This document shows positions 7,485 through 15,635 of a stretch of DNA of 64,000 nucleotides, one piece after another. The notes under the pieces were generated by a model. That model was not told the origin of the DNA, did not search any database, and saw nothing but the letters and a program-made list of their open reading frames with translations. Positions within the stretch are counted from its first letter, which is position 1. Every line of letters starts with the position of its first letter. The stretch is from Oscillospiraceae bacterium. Its GTDB lineage: Bacteria > Bacillota > Clostridia > Oscillospirales > Ruminococcaceae. The position numbers were made by a program, and so were the translations under genes. The DNA is taken from positions 100,984 through 164,983 of the forward strand of contig JAKSPL010000001.1 of the NCBI GenBank assembly GCA_024404815.1. The letters run 5' to 3'.

Positions 7485-9590
7485 TCACGTTAAATGTTCA
7501 ATATGTAATCCACGACAGTATTCGTTCGGTCGATATAACTGTCCGTTTGACAAAAACGATTTTACAATATCGTGAACCTCTTCAGGTTCTTCATCAGACA
7601 TTTGTAAGAGAATAAACGAAGCATTTCGAAGCAAATTTTGCTTATCTGCAAGCCAAATAGGTATTGAATTAAAAATTTCAGAATAATCAGGCTTGTCTTC
7701 GTATCGCGTACAGTCCACAAAAAGATTTTTGCCCATGCGGTCATGTAGAACATGCTCACATTTTGCGCATCCGATCTGCGCTTGAATCGGGCAATTCCTA
7801 GTTAACATAAATGGCAATTTTCCGTACGCAAATGTCCCGAGTCGCATACTTCCGAAAGCGCTGTTCCCAGTTATATTATTTATCATTTCTGGAGATACAA
7901 CGTCATCCTCACAATTCGCAAAGGGAAAATCAGAGCTACACCAAGAGTTACTATAATGGAGCCCAAGACCTCCGTGCAGTTGCATTCCGATTTTCTCGCC
8001 TAAAGCAGCCGCGCCAAGATGATTGCACAGAATTCTCGTAAATCCATTGTTTTTTGCTGATTTAAGCATATGAATTATGTCTGTTTCGCCCAGAATAAAT
8101 CTCGGTGGAATCACAATACATCGTTCTGGAGAAAAAGACTGTTTGGTCGCCATATATTGTGAAACAAGATTTAACGGAATCAAAAGATACTCAATTTCAT
8201 TTGTTAGATCGTCTAATTTGTCCAACTGCTTTAAGGAACGAATTTGCAGGCGAATCTTAGCAGTCAAGTCTAATTTCTTTGAAGATACGATATTTTCGAT
8301 TACCGGAACCGTTTGATGATGTGGTGTGTGCTTTTCAATACGAAAATAATCCATCGCCGCAACCGCTTCGCGTCGCAGAGCATTCAATTCAGACGCCGGA
8401 AGCATCGTTTTACCATCAGTCTCCGCGGACACTTCGCCGCAGGAATATATCGTATCTCCTAATTTTTCAAACTGTTTTCGCAGTTGTTCCAAATCAGTCG
8501 GACGGTTCTTCGCCGTCTGTGGAACAGCACCGGTCACAGTTCTCGAGTTTCCCTCTGCATCCGATACCCGTAAACTGCTCGGTTCGTTCGGATACAATGT
8601 AAATTTTGCATTCAAACAGACGATTTTGCGTGGTTTCTGATAATATTTCCGCAGATTGTCCAACACAACCTGCGCGGCAAGTACATCCTCTTTTCCACGC
8701 ATTCCGAACATCGCTTTCCGTTGATTGGTGAAATAACCGTCTGTAAAACCACTGCGTGAAAATACAGACTGTAATTCGCTGATGTTCGGTTTTCCACCGT
8801 CCAGCGCAGTTCTATATGCCGTCACAGCCGCCGCCACATACTCAGGACGCTTCATTCTGCCTTCTATTTTCAACGATGATACACCGATTTCGCATAGTTT
8901 GTCAACGTGACTGACTAAGCACATATCTTTCAATGACAGCGCGTGGGCATCCTTGATTTTCGGATCCGCTGTAAACGGAAGTCTGCACGGCTGGGCGCAT
9001 CTCCCGCGGTTTGCACTGCGTCCGCCCATGCCTGCTGAGATCCAGCATTGTCCCGACACCGACATACAGTGTGCGCCGTGGACGAACACTTCTATTTCTA
9101 TCCCAAGCGCATCAGCGGCTTTGCAAAGCTCCGCAATTTTGTCACAAGACAATTCTCTCGCAAGAACTGCACGGCAAAATCCCATCTTCTTTGCCATTTC
9201 CAAGCCGCCAACTGTATGGATCGTCATTTGCGTTGATGCGTGCAGCGGCATTGTTGGGATTCGACGTTTCAGATACGCAGCTACGCCAAAATCCTGTACG
9301 ATACAAGCATCGACTCCTGCATCAGCCATCACTTCAATCAGATGATCAAGCGCAGGAAACTCGTCGTCAAACACCAGCGTATTGACTGCAAGATACAGCT
9401 TTACATCCGATAAATGACACAGCTTTGCGGCTTCCTTGAGAGCAATATCGTCAAAATTTTTTGCACTGGCGCGCGCCGAAAACTGTCTTGCTCCGACGTA
9501 CACCGCATCTACTCCGCAGCGAATTGCCGCTTGCAGCGACTCCATACTGCCGGCAGGTGCAAGCAGTTCAGGTCGCCGATTCTTCTGCAT
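7485..9590 (-). CDS. Peptidase U32 family protein (large form, RlhA-like)
   Basis: A 701-residue protein with the U32 N-terminus (RPELLAPAGSMESL) and the signature cysteine stretch SGQCWISAGMGGRSANRGRCAQPCR near residues 165-190. The long C-terminal half with further Cys (CPIQAQIGCAKCEH) fits the large U32 class that includes RlhA, a 23S rRNA C2501 hydroxylation factor. Proteolytic activity is not established for this class. I placed the start at the ATG at 9590, giving MQKNRRPELL, although no strong ribosome site precedes it and it overlaps the zapA end by 23 bases. An ATG at 9683 would overlap by 116 bases. The 3' half is AT-richer than the 5' half. Confidence 0.87.
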   Translation of the reverse strand: MQKNRRPELLAPAGSMESLQAAIRCGVDAVYVGARQFSARASAKNFDDIALKEAAKLCHLSDVKLYLAVNTLVFDDEFPALDHLIEVMADAGVDACIVQDFGVAAYLKRRIPTMPLHASTQMTIHTVGGLEMAKKMGFCRAVLARELSCDKIAELCKAADALGIEIEVFVHGAHCMSVSGQCWISAGMGGRSANRGRCAQPCRLPFTADPKIKDAHALSLKDMCLVSHVDKLCEIGVSSLKIEGRMKRPEYVAAAVTAYRTALDGGKPNISELQSVFSRSGFTDGYFTNQRKAMFGMRGKEDVLAAQVVLDNLRKYYQKPRKIVCLNAKFTLYPNEPSSLRVSDAEGNSRTVTGAVPQTAKNRPTDLEQLRKQFEKLGDTIYSCGEVSAETDGKTMLPASELNALRREAVAAMDYFRIEKHTPHHQTVPVIENIVSSKKLDLTAKIRLQIRSLKQLDKLDDLTNEIEYLLIPLNLVSQYMATKQSFSPERCIVIPPRFILGETDIIHMLKSAKNNGFTRILCNHLGAAALGEKIGMQLHGGLGLHYSNSWCSSDFPFANCEDDVVSPEMINNITGNSAFGSMRLGTFAYGKLPFMLTRNCPIQAQIGCAKCEHVLHDRMGKNLFVDCTRYEDKPDYSEIFNSIPIWLADKQNLLRNASFILLQMSDEEPEEVHDIVKSFLSNGQLYRPNEYCRGLHIEHLT

Positions 9591-10044
9591 CTGCGTCTGT
9601 TTCAGCAGCGGACGTTTCCGCTTCCTGCTCCTTTGTATTCTCGGCAGGCTTTTCGTCCTTCTGCGCCGCCATATCTTCATCAAAGCTGACCTTCAAATCG
9701 CGCAGCTTCAACTGATTTTCCAGCTGTTCGACCTTAGCACGCAGAACATCAACCTCACGCATGACTGCATCTCGCTCCAGGCGCACTTTTCCTGCCTCGT
9801 CCACATACTCCTTGACCTGCGAACGAATCACTTCGATGTTGTTGTTCGCTTTGGTCAGCTCATCCATCGTGGACAATGCAACCATCATTACCGCAGAATG
9901 CACGGAAACACGTTTGTTTGACTCGGTAATATCCGAGATGCGCTTCTCCAGCGTTTTTGCCAGCTGATACACATAGCTTGGTGCATCCTCCGTCTGGAGT
10001 ACATACTCTTTTCCGCAAAGTACGACTTTCAATCTGTTCAGCAT
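9568..10044 (-). CDS. zapA: Cell division protein ZapA
   Basis: Promotes FtsZ protofilament bundling at the division ring. The 158-residue protein begins NRLKVVLCGKEYVLQTEDAPSYVYQLAKTLEKRI-like, the ZapA globular fold. A coiled coil follows (about 60-115), then an acidic Glu/Ala/Thr-rich tail to the end. The ATG at 10044 follows a good ribosome site (GAAAGGAA). It lies between lexA and the U32 gene in a leftward cluster starting with murC. ZapA next to U32 genes is common in Firmicutes. The disordered acidic tail is longer than in typical ZapA and its coding end overlaps the U32 start. Confidence 0.85.
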   Translation of the reverse strand: MLNRLKVVLCGKEYVLQTEDAPSYVYQLAKTLEKRISDITESNKRVSVHSAVMMVALSTMDELTKANNNIEVIRSQVKEYVDEAGKVRLERDAVMREVDVLRAKVEQLENQLKLRDLKVSFDEDMAAQKDEKPAENTKEQEAETSAAETDADAEESAT

Positions 10045-10063
10045 TGTTCGTTTCCTTTCTCTC

Positions 10064-10651
10064 TCAAGATTCCAAATATCGGATGAGGGCGACAACCTTA
10101 CCCAAAATTGCCGCTTCCTGCACGAAAATTGGTTCCATAGTATCATTTTCCGGCTGTAGCCGATAGCCGCCGTTCTCTTTATAAAAACGCTTGACTGTTG
10201 CCTCCTCGCCGCCGACGAGAACGACCACAATTTCGCCGTTTTCTGCAACATCGCATTGCTCAACAACCACAATATCGCCGTCAAGAATGCCTGCGTTGAT
10301 CATGCTTTCGCCGCGCACACGCAGTGCAAACAGTTCACCCTCGTAACTGCGCTCAGGAACATAACTCAGATAATCCGTGATATTCTCGATCGCGGTAATC
10401 GGCTGTCCTGCGGTTACGGTTCCAATCAGCGGCACATTTACTGCGCTTCTGCCGTGCAGCCGAATGGCACGGTTCTGATTGTCCATCTTGTCAAGATAGC
10501 CCTCCTCGACCAGCAGATTGATATATCGATGTGCGGTCGATGTGGAACGGATGCCGAGTGCCGCGCAGATCTCTCTGACTGTCGGCGCATATCCGTCATC
10601 AATGCGAGAACGGATATATCTATAGATTTCGCGTGCTTTTTCGTTCAGCAT
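10064..10651 (-). CDS. lexA: SOS repressor LexA
   Basis: Represses DNA-damage genes and self-cleaves when RecA is activated. The 195-residue protein has an N-terminal winged helix (APTVREICAALGIRSTSTAHRYI). The Ala-Gly cleavage site lies in GTVTAGQP, with the catalytic Ser in RGESMINAGI and Lys in EATVKRFY. The start at 10651 is supported by AAAGGATG nine bases upstream. It follows murC by 19 bases and precedes zapA by 19 bases, so it is probably in one transcript with both. I found no CGAAC-N4-GTTCG box close by, so autoregulation is not shown here. Confidence 0.95.
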   Translation of the reverse strand: MLNEKAREIYRYIRSRIDDGYAPTVREICAALGIRSTSTAHRYINLLVEEGYLDKMDNQNRAIRLHGRSAVNVPLIGTVTAGQPITAIENITDYLSYVPERSYEGELFALRVRGESMINAGILDGDIVVVEQCDVAENGEIVVVLVGGEEATVKRFYKENGGYRLQPENDTMEPIFVQEAAILGKVVALIRYLES

Positions 10652-10670
10652 ATGCAGACATCCTTTCGTT

Positions 10671-12089
10671 TCAGACGTTCTTCTGCGCCAAGCGTTCCGC
10701 AATCAGCTTCGAAAGCTTGTTGACATCGCCGCATCCAAGCGTGATAATCAAATCGCCCTCTTTTGCAGTTTCACAGACCTTTTCGCAAATATCATCAAAA
10801 TTGCGGTATTTTCTTGTGTCATTTTCCGCTTCTGTTTCGTCCTGCGGAATCCAGATACAGCCGTCAATTTTTTCTGCCAGATTTCTGGTATATACGCCAA
10901 CTTCATTCGTTTCTCTGCCGCCCATAATGTCAGTCAATGCGACAATATCGGCAATCGAAAGTGCATCTGCAAAGTCGTTCAGCAGGCGTTTGGTACGGGT
11001 ATATGTGAACGGCTGATGCACCGCGATCACTCGTTTGAAAGGCATTGCCTTTGCTGCGCGGAGTGTCGCCGCGATCTCCGCAGGATGGTGTGCATAGTCG
11101 TCCGCGACCACAATGCCTGCGACTCTGCTGTGCATCTCAAAACGGCGTTTTGCACCGTGGAATTCCAGAAGTCCTGCCGCCGCCTGCGCAAATGTCAAAC
11201 CGATCAGCATTGCCGATGCGATCGCAGCAACAGCGTTCAGAACATTGTGTCTGCCTGGAACATTCAGCGTTACCGTGCCAAGCTGTTCCTGCAAATGCCA
11301 AGCGGTAAACACCGTCTGACCTTGTGCGTTGATGGATACATCCGATGCACGCCATTCGCAGTCCGCGCCCTCACCGAAGGAGATCATAGTCTTTCCTTCC
11401 ACACGCGATACCGCATCGCAGGTATTGGCATCATCGCCGTTGAAAAGGACATATTGACTTGATTTCTGTGCAAACTTTGTAAAGGACGCCTTCAGATTGT
11501 CAAGCGTCTTGAAATATTCCATATGATCCTCGTCGATATTGAGAATGACTGCAATATCGGGAGAAAGCTGCAAAAATGTATCGACATATTCGCAAGCCTC
11601 GCAGACAAATGCCTCGCTGCTGCCTGCTCTGCCGCTGCCGCCCAGACACGGAAGTTTTCCGCCGATAACCGCCGACAGATCCACACCTGCCGTGAACAGG
11701 ATCTGTGCCAGCATGGAGGAAGTGGTCGTTTTGCCGTGTGTACCCGAAATACAGACAGCTTCCTTGTACCACGAGGATACAATGCCCAGCAGTACGCTCC
11801 GTTCCATCATGTCCACACCGCTTGCTTCTGCGGCGGCACGTTCAGGATTCGTTTTTGCGATTGCAGCAGAATAGACCACAAGGTCTGCACCTTCCAGATT
11901 CTCCGCACGCTGTCCCAAAAATACGGGAATTCCCATGCTTCGAACCGCGGCAAGCGTGTCGGTTTCGTTGTTGTCCGAACCCGTCAGATAATACCCTTTT
12001 GCGTGCAGTACCTGTGCCAGCGGATACATTCCGGAACCGCCGATACCGATCATATGGATATGTTTCTTGCCGCTCAAAATGCTATTCAT
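10671..12089 (-). CDS. murC: UDP-N-acetylmuramate--L-alanine ligase MurC
   Basis: Adds L-Ala to UDP-MurNAc in peptidoglycan synthesis. The 472-residue protein has the N-terminal dinucleotide fold (HMIGIGGSGMYPLAQ), the ATP P-loop ISGTHGKTTTSSM and the Mur central motif ILNIDEDHMEYF. A C-terminal ligase domain with VADDYAHHPAEI completes it. The ATG at 12089 is preceded by AAGGATG; a TTG one codon earlier is less likely. It is the promoter-proximal gene of murC-lexA-zapA-U32-dut-DUF4321. Confidence 0.96.
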   Translation of the reverse strand: MNSILSGKKHIHMIGIGGSGMYPLAQVLHAKGYYLTGSDNNETDTLAAVRSMGIPVFLGQRAENLEGADLVVYSAAIAKTNPERAAAEASGVDMMERSVLLGIVSSWYKEAVCISGTHGKTTTSSMLAQILFTAGVDLSAVIGGKLPCLGGSGRAGSSEAFVCEACEYVDTFLQLSPDIAVILNIDEDHMEYFKTLDNLKASFTKFAQKSSQYVLFNGDDANTCDAVSRVEGKTMISFGEGADCEWRASDVSINAQGQTVFTAWHLQEQLGTVTLNVPGRHNVLNAVAAIASAMLIGLTFAQAAAGLLEFHGAKRRFEMHSRVAGIVVADDYAHHPAEIAATLRAAKAMPFKRVIAVHQPFTYTRTKRLLNDFADALSIADIVALTDIMGGRETNEVGVYTRNLAEKIDGCIWIPQDETEAENDTRKYRNFDDICEKVCETAKEGDLIITLGCGDVNKLSKLIAERLAQKNV

Positions 12090-12092
12090 CAA

Positions 12093-12320
12093 TAATTCAT
12101 CCTTTTCTCACTTATAATTTTCACAAAACGAACACAATACTATGATATGATAACTCCAATCGAATCCAATTCGCTTTGTGAAACGGATTTCTTTCCGCTG
12201 CACGACACAACCCTGCGGCGGTCGTACCATGCCATCGAACTATAATCTGAGCTTGACATACAATCTCTGCCCGTAATCAGAACTACGGCATTCTTTATTC
12301 GACACAGAAAGGAAACCACT
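12093..12320. other. Intergenic region between divergent murC and spoVG
   Basis: About 228 bases between divergent genes. It must carry a leftward promoter for murC and a rightward one for spoVG. I see a possible TTGACA (near 12254) and several TATGAT-like hexamers near 12130, but none with a convincing 17-base spacing. A small leftward frame at 12140-12349 has no ribosome site or recognisable product. In Bacillus the spoVG promoter is SigH-type; I could not find a clear SigH match. Confidence 0.4.
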
Positions 12321-12653
12321 ATGGAAATCACCGATTTGAAAATTCGCAAAATGATGACCGAAGGCCGTCTGCGTGCGATCGTGTCTGTAACACTGGATCA
12401 GATGCTTGCACTACACGACATCAAGGTTGTACAGGGAGAAGAACGTCTTTTTGTCGCAATGCCGAGCAGAAAAGATGAAGCCGGTATTTTCCGCGACATC
12501 GTCCATCCCATCACACCGGCAGCCCGTCAGTATTTCGAGAGCCAGATTCTGGAAGCCTACAGCCAGCAGCTTGCGCTGATGCAGGCGGAAACCGCAGCTT
12601 CCGCTCTGACAGAATCCGAAGAAGCTCCTGTCGAATCCACCGACGCTGAATGA
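12321..12653 (+). CDS. spoVG: Septation / RNA-binding regulator SpoVG
   Basis: SpoVG is a small RNA/DNA-binding regulator linked to asymmetric septation and, in other species, to capsule and metabolic gene control. This 110-residue copy has the conserved core: MEITDLKIRKM, LRAIVSVTLDQMLALHDIKVV and FVAMPSRKDEAG, then FRDIVHPIT. A C-terminal tail (about 88-110) is Ala/Glu-rich and unconserved in style. A ribosome site (GAAAGGAAA) lies just upstream, and a strong terminator follows. It is a single-gene unit facing the convergent Nudix gene. Confidence 0.95.
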   Translation: MEITDLKIRKMMTEGRLRAIVSVTLDQMLALHDIKVVQGEERLFVAMPSRKDEAGIFRDIVHPITPAARQYFESQILEAYSQQLALMQAETAASALTESEEAPVESTDAE

Positions 12654-12680
12654 TCCGTAAATTCACGAATTTTCGAAAAT

Positions 12681-12714
12681 CTGTCCTGTACATTCCGTAC
12701 AGGGCAGTTTTTTA
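12681..12714 (+). terminator. Terminator after spoVG
   Basis: CTGTCCTGTAC / GTACAGGGCAG hairpin with an ATTCC loop, followed by TTTTTTATT on the plus strand. It overlaps the 3' end of the convergent Nudix gene. Confidence 0.85.
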
Positions 12715-13332
12715 TTCGATACCCATGACCATCATCATGGTTTTCAGCAGAGCAATCTGCGTTTTGGCATCCGGGATCTTATCGCGCATGACCATTTTCA
12801 CAGCATCCTGCAGCGGCACTTTCTCAACATCGAGAAATTCGTCCTCGTCCAGCTTCTGCTCAGAAAAATGCAGTCCCTGCGCAAGATACATATAGATCAC
12901 TTCTTTGTCATAAGCAGGTGTCGGGAACAGGCTGCCCAGCGGATAAATGTTGTCAGCCGTTGCGCCGACTTCCTCCAGCAGCTCGCGCTTGCCGCATTCC
13001 ATCGGGTCCTCGCCGTATTCCAGCTTGCCTGCGGGAATTTCCAGCGTTTCCGACCCGTGCGGATACCGAAACTGCCGTACCATCAGCACTTCGCCGTCCT
13101 CTGTCAGCGGTACCACGCAGGAACCGCCCGGATGATGCACCACTTCACGCAGTGCTTCATCGCCGTTTTCCAGTCTGACGGTATCTTTTGTCACTTTCAG
13201 AATTCTTCCGTCGTAAATCATTTCCGACGAAATCTTCCGTTCTTTCAGGTGCATATCATCTGCCAGCACACAATGTCCGTTGTCATCACAATCCGCACAT
13301 TGTCCGTTGCAGGTTCTCTTTTCGTCACTCAT
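12712..13332 (-). CDS. Nudix hydrolase, ADP-ribose pyrophosphatase type, with Cys-rich N-terminus
   Basis: A 206-residue Nudix enzyme whose full box runs from GKLEYGED through CGKRELLEEVGA (about residues 102-124), matching G-x5-E-x7-RELLEEVGA. The upstream strand pattern (VVPLTEDGEVLMVRQFRYP) and a proline soon after the box resemble ADP-ribose pyrophosphatases, so ADP-ribose hydrolysis is the likely reaction. The first 25 residues are unusual: four cysteines at 8, 12, 15 and 21 in an Asp-rich stretch, like a small metal-binding knuckle. Most ADP-ribose pyrophosphatases lack this. The ribosome site AAGGAG lies upstream of the ATG at 13332. Confidence 0.88.
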   Translation of the reverse strand: MSDEKRTCNGQCADCDDNGHCVLADDMHLKERKISSEMIYDGRILKVTKDTVRLENGDEALREVVHHPGGSCVVPLTEDGEVLMVRQFRYPHGSETLEIPAGKLEYGEDPMECGKRELLEEVGATADNIYPLGSLFPTPAYDKEVIYMYLAQGLHFSEQKLDEDEFLDVEKVPLQDAVKMVMRDKIPDAKTQIALLKTMMMVMGIE

Positions 13333-13380
13333 AGGATCGGATTACTCCTTTTGTTTTCGATAATGAACGATACAAATATT

Positions 13381-13409
13381 ATTATACCACAACACAAACA
13401 AAATGTAAA
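13381..13409 (-). promoter_or_regulatory. Sigma-A-type promoter for the Nudix gene
   Basis: On the minus strand, TTTACA (13404-13409), 17 bases, TATAAT (13381-13386), about 50 bases upstream of the Nudix start codon. Confidence 0.75.
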
Positions 13410-13453
13410 GGCTTTTTGGAACTTTTGTTTCGTTTTCACGGAGTTTTCACATA

Positions 13454-13484
13454 TAAAAAGACCGTTTCCGCTGTGGAAACGGCT
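13454..13484 (-). terminator. Terminator downstream of yigZ/tmcAL
   Basis: CCGTTTCC / GGAAACGG stem with a GCTGT loop (13462-13482). On the minus strand it is followed by TCTTTTT. It lies beyond the repeat element that follows yigZ. Confidence 0.7.
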
Positions 13485-13517
13485 CGGAACAAAAAGTGTT
13501 TCCGATGGATTTCGATC

Positions 13518-13570
13518 GGGACTCCGTCCCAAACCCTGTCAAAGGGACATTGACCCTTTGGAATCCCATT
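13518..13570. repeat. Partial copy of a palindrome-rich dispersed repeat
   Basis: GGGACTCCGTCCC, then AAACCCTGTCAAAGGG, a short spacer and CCCTTTGGAATCCCATT. The same order of blocks (inverted GGA-rich hairpin, AAACC, CAAAGGG, CCCTTTGGAATCCCAT) occurs at 63837-63891, so the two are copies of one dispersed family. This copy is just downstream of the yigZ stop codon. Confidence 0.75.
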
Positions 13571-13574
13571 CTAT

Positions 13575-14204
13575 TCATATGATTGATCCAAAATCGGCAA
13601 AATGTGTTTCGAGGCGTTCCAGATGCGGCGCACCGTTGAACAGATCGTTCAGCCGCGCCGACAGACTGTCAAACAGTTCGCATTTTACATCAAAGTCCAG
13701 CGTGACGTTCTCGCCGAAATCGCTGCCGCGTTCGAGGATTTCATACTCGGGCAAAATGTAGCTGACCTTGCCGTACATCCCATAATCCATTTGCAGCCGC
13801 AGGTGCTCTGCTTCACAAAAATGCTGTATCTGCGCATTTTGCACAGCTAGTGCCGCCGCCGCGCTGTATGCGCGTGTCAGACCGCTCGCGCCAAGCAGCA
13901 CTCCGCCGAAATACCGTGTCACAACGCACCCGACATCCGTCAAATCGCTCTTTTGCAGGACGCCCAGCACGGGGACACCGCCTGTCCCCTGCGGTTCTCC
14001 GTCGTCGCTGTACCGTGACGAACCGTCCGACCGCAGGCGATATGCCCAGACATTGTGTCGTGCCTTGTGGTGTTTTCCGCGTATTTCTTCGAGTTTTGCT
14101 GTAAAATCCTCCGCTGTGGCAATCGGAAAGAGCTGCGCGATAAACTCCGACCGCTTCTCTGTCACCGATGCCTCACACGGGGCTGCAATGGTTGAGTATT
14201 CCAT
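13575..14204 (-). CDS. YigZ/IMPACT family protein
   Basis: A 209-residue protein of the YigZ/YvyE (UPF0029, IMPACT) family. Recognisable stretches are SEFIAQLFPI, KARHNVWAYRL, DDGEPQGTGGVPVLGVL and TRYFGGVLLGASGLTRAY, which form the N-terminal conserved domain. The bacterial role is uncertain; the eukaryotic relative IMPACT modulates GCN2. A ribosome site (GAAAGGAAA) lies upstream of the ATG at 14204. It follows tmcAL by about 10 bases in the same direction, so they are probably one operon. Confidence 0.9.
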   Translation of the reverse strand: MEYSTIAAPCEASVTEKRSEFIAQLFPIATAEDFTAKLEEIRGKHHKARHNVWAYRLRSDGSSRYSDDGEPQGTGGVPVLGVLQKSDLTDVGCVVTRYFGGVLLGASGLTRAYSAAAALAVQNAQIQHFCEAEHLRLQMDYGMYGKVSYILPEYEILERGSDFGENVTLDFDVKCELFDSLSARLNDLFNGAPHLERLETHFADFGSII

Positions 14205-14214
14205 AGATTTCCTT

Positions 14215-15423
14215 TCAGATTCCGTCTTTTTCCGATTTGACCAGACCGATCATCGCCTTGTAGTCTGCGTCCGCAGGAGCGATCGTGCGCTGTGCCAGTC
14301 CGTAAACCGCCGTTGCCCGCGCTTCCAGATCTGCACACACCTTGCACATTCCGCCCAGTTCCGACAATTTTGCCAGAGAAGTCGCATACGGCAAGGTCGT
14401 TCCCGCCTGCTTCGCTGCCGCCAGAATATCTCTGCCGCGTTCGTTCAGGGCAAGCACTCTGCCATACGGCGGCGGTGCCTGCGTATGCTCGGGGCGAATT
14501 CCTATCATCAGGTCCAGCAGAATTCGGCGCAATCTTGCCATCGGATACCGCTTGCTCTTGATCGCAAACAGCAGCGATTCCAGAGAAGTTTCATGTGCTG
14601 CTGCGAGGATCTTATTCTCTAAGCCCTGTCCGATCTCCGGCAGTGCTGCAATTTCCTCCGTAGTTGTTGTCCGCAGTTTGTATAACAACGCACGTTCGAG
14701 ATTTTCAAACCTTGCAGTCGTTCCCTGTGCCGCGCACTCCGACAATGTCTGTGCGGAAACCTCAGGCATCAGTTCGTCAAATTCCTCTGAACTGCTGTCC
14801 ATCATCTGACGGATCAGCGATGCACTCGCAATATTGCCTGTCGGCACCTGCGCATCATGTTCCGCATTGCGCTTGACCGTAAACGGTGTGATTTTCAGCT
14901 TCACGGCCACCATTGCTTTGAGATACTCGATTGCAAGGACATTGTTGGGCGAACTGAACAAAGATGCGACCTGATCGCCATAGGTCTGACGAATCACCGT
15001 CTGTAATGCTTTCGGATACGAGGAACCGCGGCGCATCAGTTCTTCCAGTTCCGGACGCCTGCCACAGGCATATGCCGCCTTGACTGCCTGTGTCAGCATT
15101 CCAAGATCGCCGCACTCGCTGCCAAACGACAATTCATCCACACAGCTTAATCCCTTCAACAGATAGATTGCGCCGCGGGCATAGACCTCCGCAGGACTCA
15201 GACAATATGCGACAGGCAGCTCAATCACCAGATCTGCACCGCATCTGACCGCCGCTTTTGCACGTTCGAACTTGCTGATGACTGCCACATCACCGCGCTG
15301 TACAAAATTGCCGCTCATAATTGCAACAATATGTGTCGCACCATGCTTTCTGGTCTGCTCAATGTGATAAAGATGTCCGTTATGAAACGGATTATACTCA
15401 CAAATGATGCCGCTGATTTTCAT
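14215..15423 (-). CDS. tmcAL: tRNA(Met) cytidine acetate ligase TmcAL
   Basis: Forms N4-acetylcytidine at the wobble base of elongator tRNA-Met from acetate and ATP, as known for Bacillus TmcAL (formerly YlbM). This 402-residue protein has the nucleotidyltransferase HIGH-like motif in IICEYNPFHNGHLYHIE. FVQRGDVAVISKFERA and VIELPVAYCLSPAEVYARGA also match the family. The ATG at 15423 is preceded by AGGAGG. It is divergent from ackA, which fits: ackA makes or uses acetate. In many Clostridia the two genes are neighbours. Confidence 0.93.
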   Translation of the reverse strand: MKISGIICEYNPFHNGHLYHIEQTRKHGATHIVAIMSGNFVQRGDVAVISKFERAKAAVRCGADLVIELPVAYCLSPAEVYARGAIYLLKGLSCVDELSFGSECGDLGMLTQAVKAAYACGRRPELEELMRRGSSYPKALQTVIRQTYGDQVASLFSSPNNVLAIEYLKAMVAVKLKITPFTVKRNAEHDAQVPTGNIASASLIRQMMDSSSEEFDELMPEVSAQTLSECAAQGTTARFENLERALLYKLRTTTTEEIAALPEIGQGLENKILAAAHETSLESLLFAIKSKRYPMARLRRILLDLMIGIRPEHTQAPPPYGRVLALNERGRDILAAAKQAGTTLPYATSLAKLSELGGMCKVCADLEARATAVYGLAQRTIAPADADYKAMIGLVKSEKDGI

Positions 15424-15531
15424 GTCGCCTTGTCCTCCTGATTCAGATTCTTATGACCAAAACCGCCAAATAATCACAGGGATTCGCCGGCATTTTCTGC
15501 AAGCGAATTTGTCTTTTTTTCGTCAATCCTC

Positions 15532-15560
15532 TTGATTATTGACAGAATTTCGTGTATAAT
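15532..15560 (+). promoter_or_regulatory. Sigma-A-type promoter for ackA
   Basis: TTGATT (15532-15537), 17-base spacer, TATAAT (15555-15560). An overlapping TTGACA at 15539 is too close to the -10 to be used with it. Confidence 0.72.
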
Positions 15561-15635
15561 TGTAGGGTAGCCCGTCTGCATTTGTTTTTCGGGTCGAATT
15601 TATTCTATTCACATCACGAAAGGATGGATTTTACT

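Noticed and set aside
12140-12349. A 69-codon minus-strand frame in the murC-spoVG gap
   Set aside because: It has no ribosome site, runs into spoVG and has no known match; it is likely chance.
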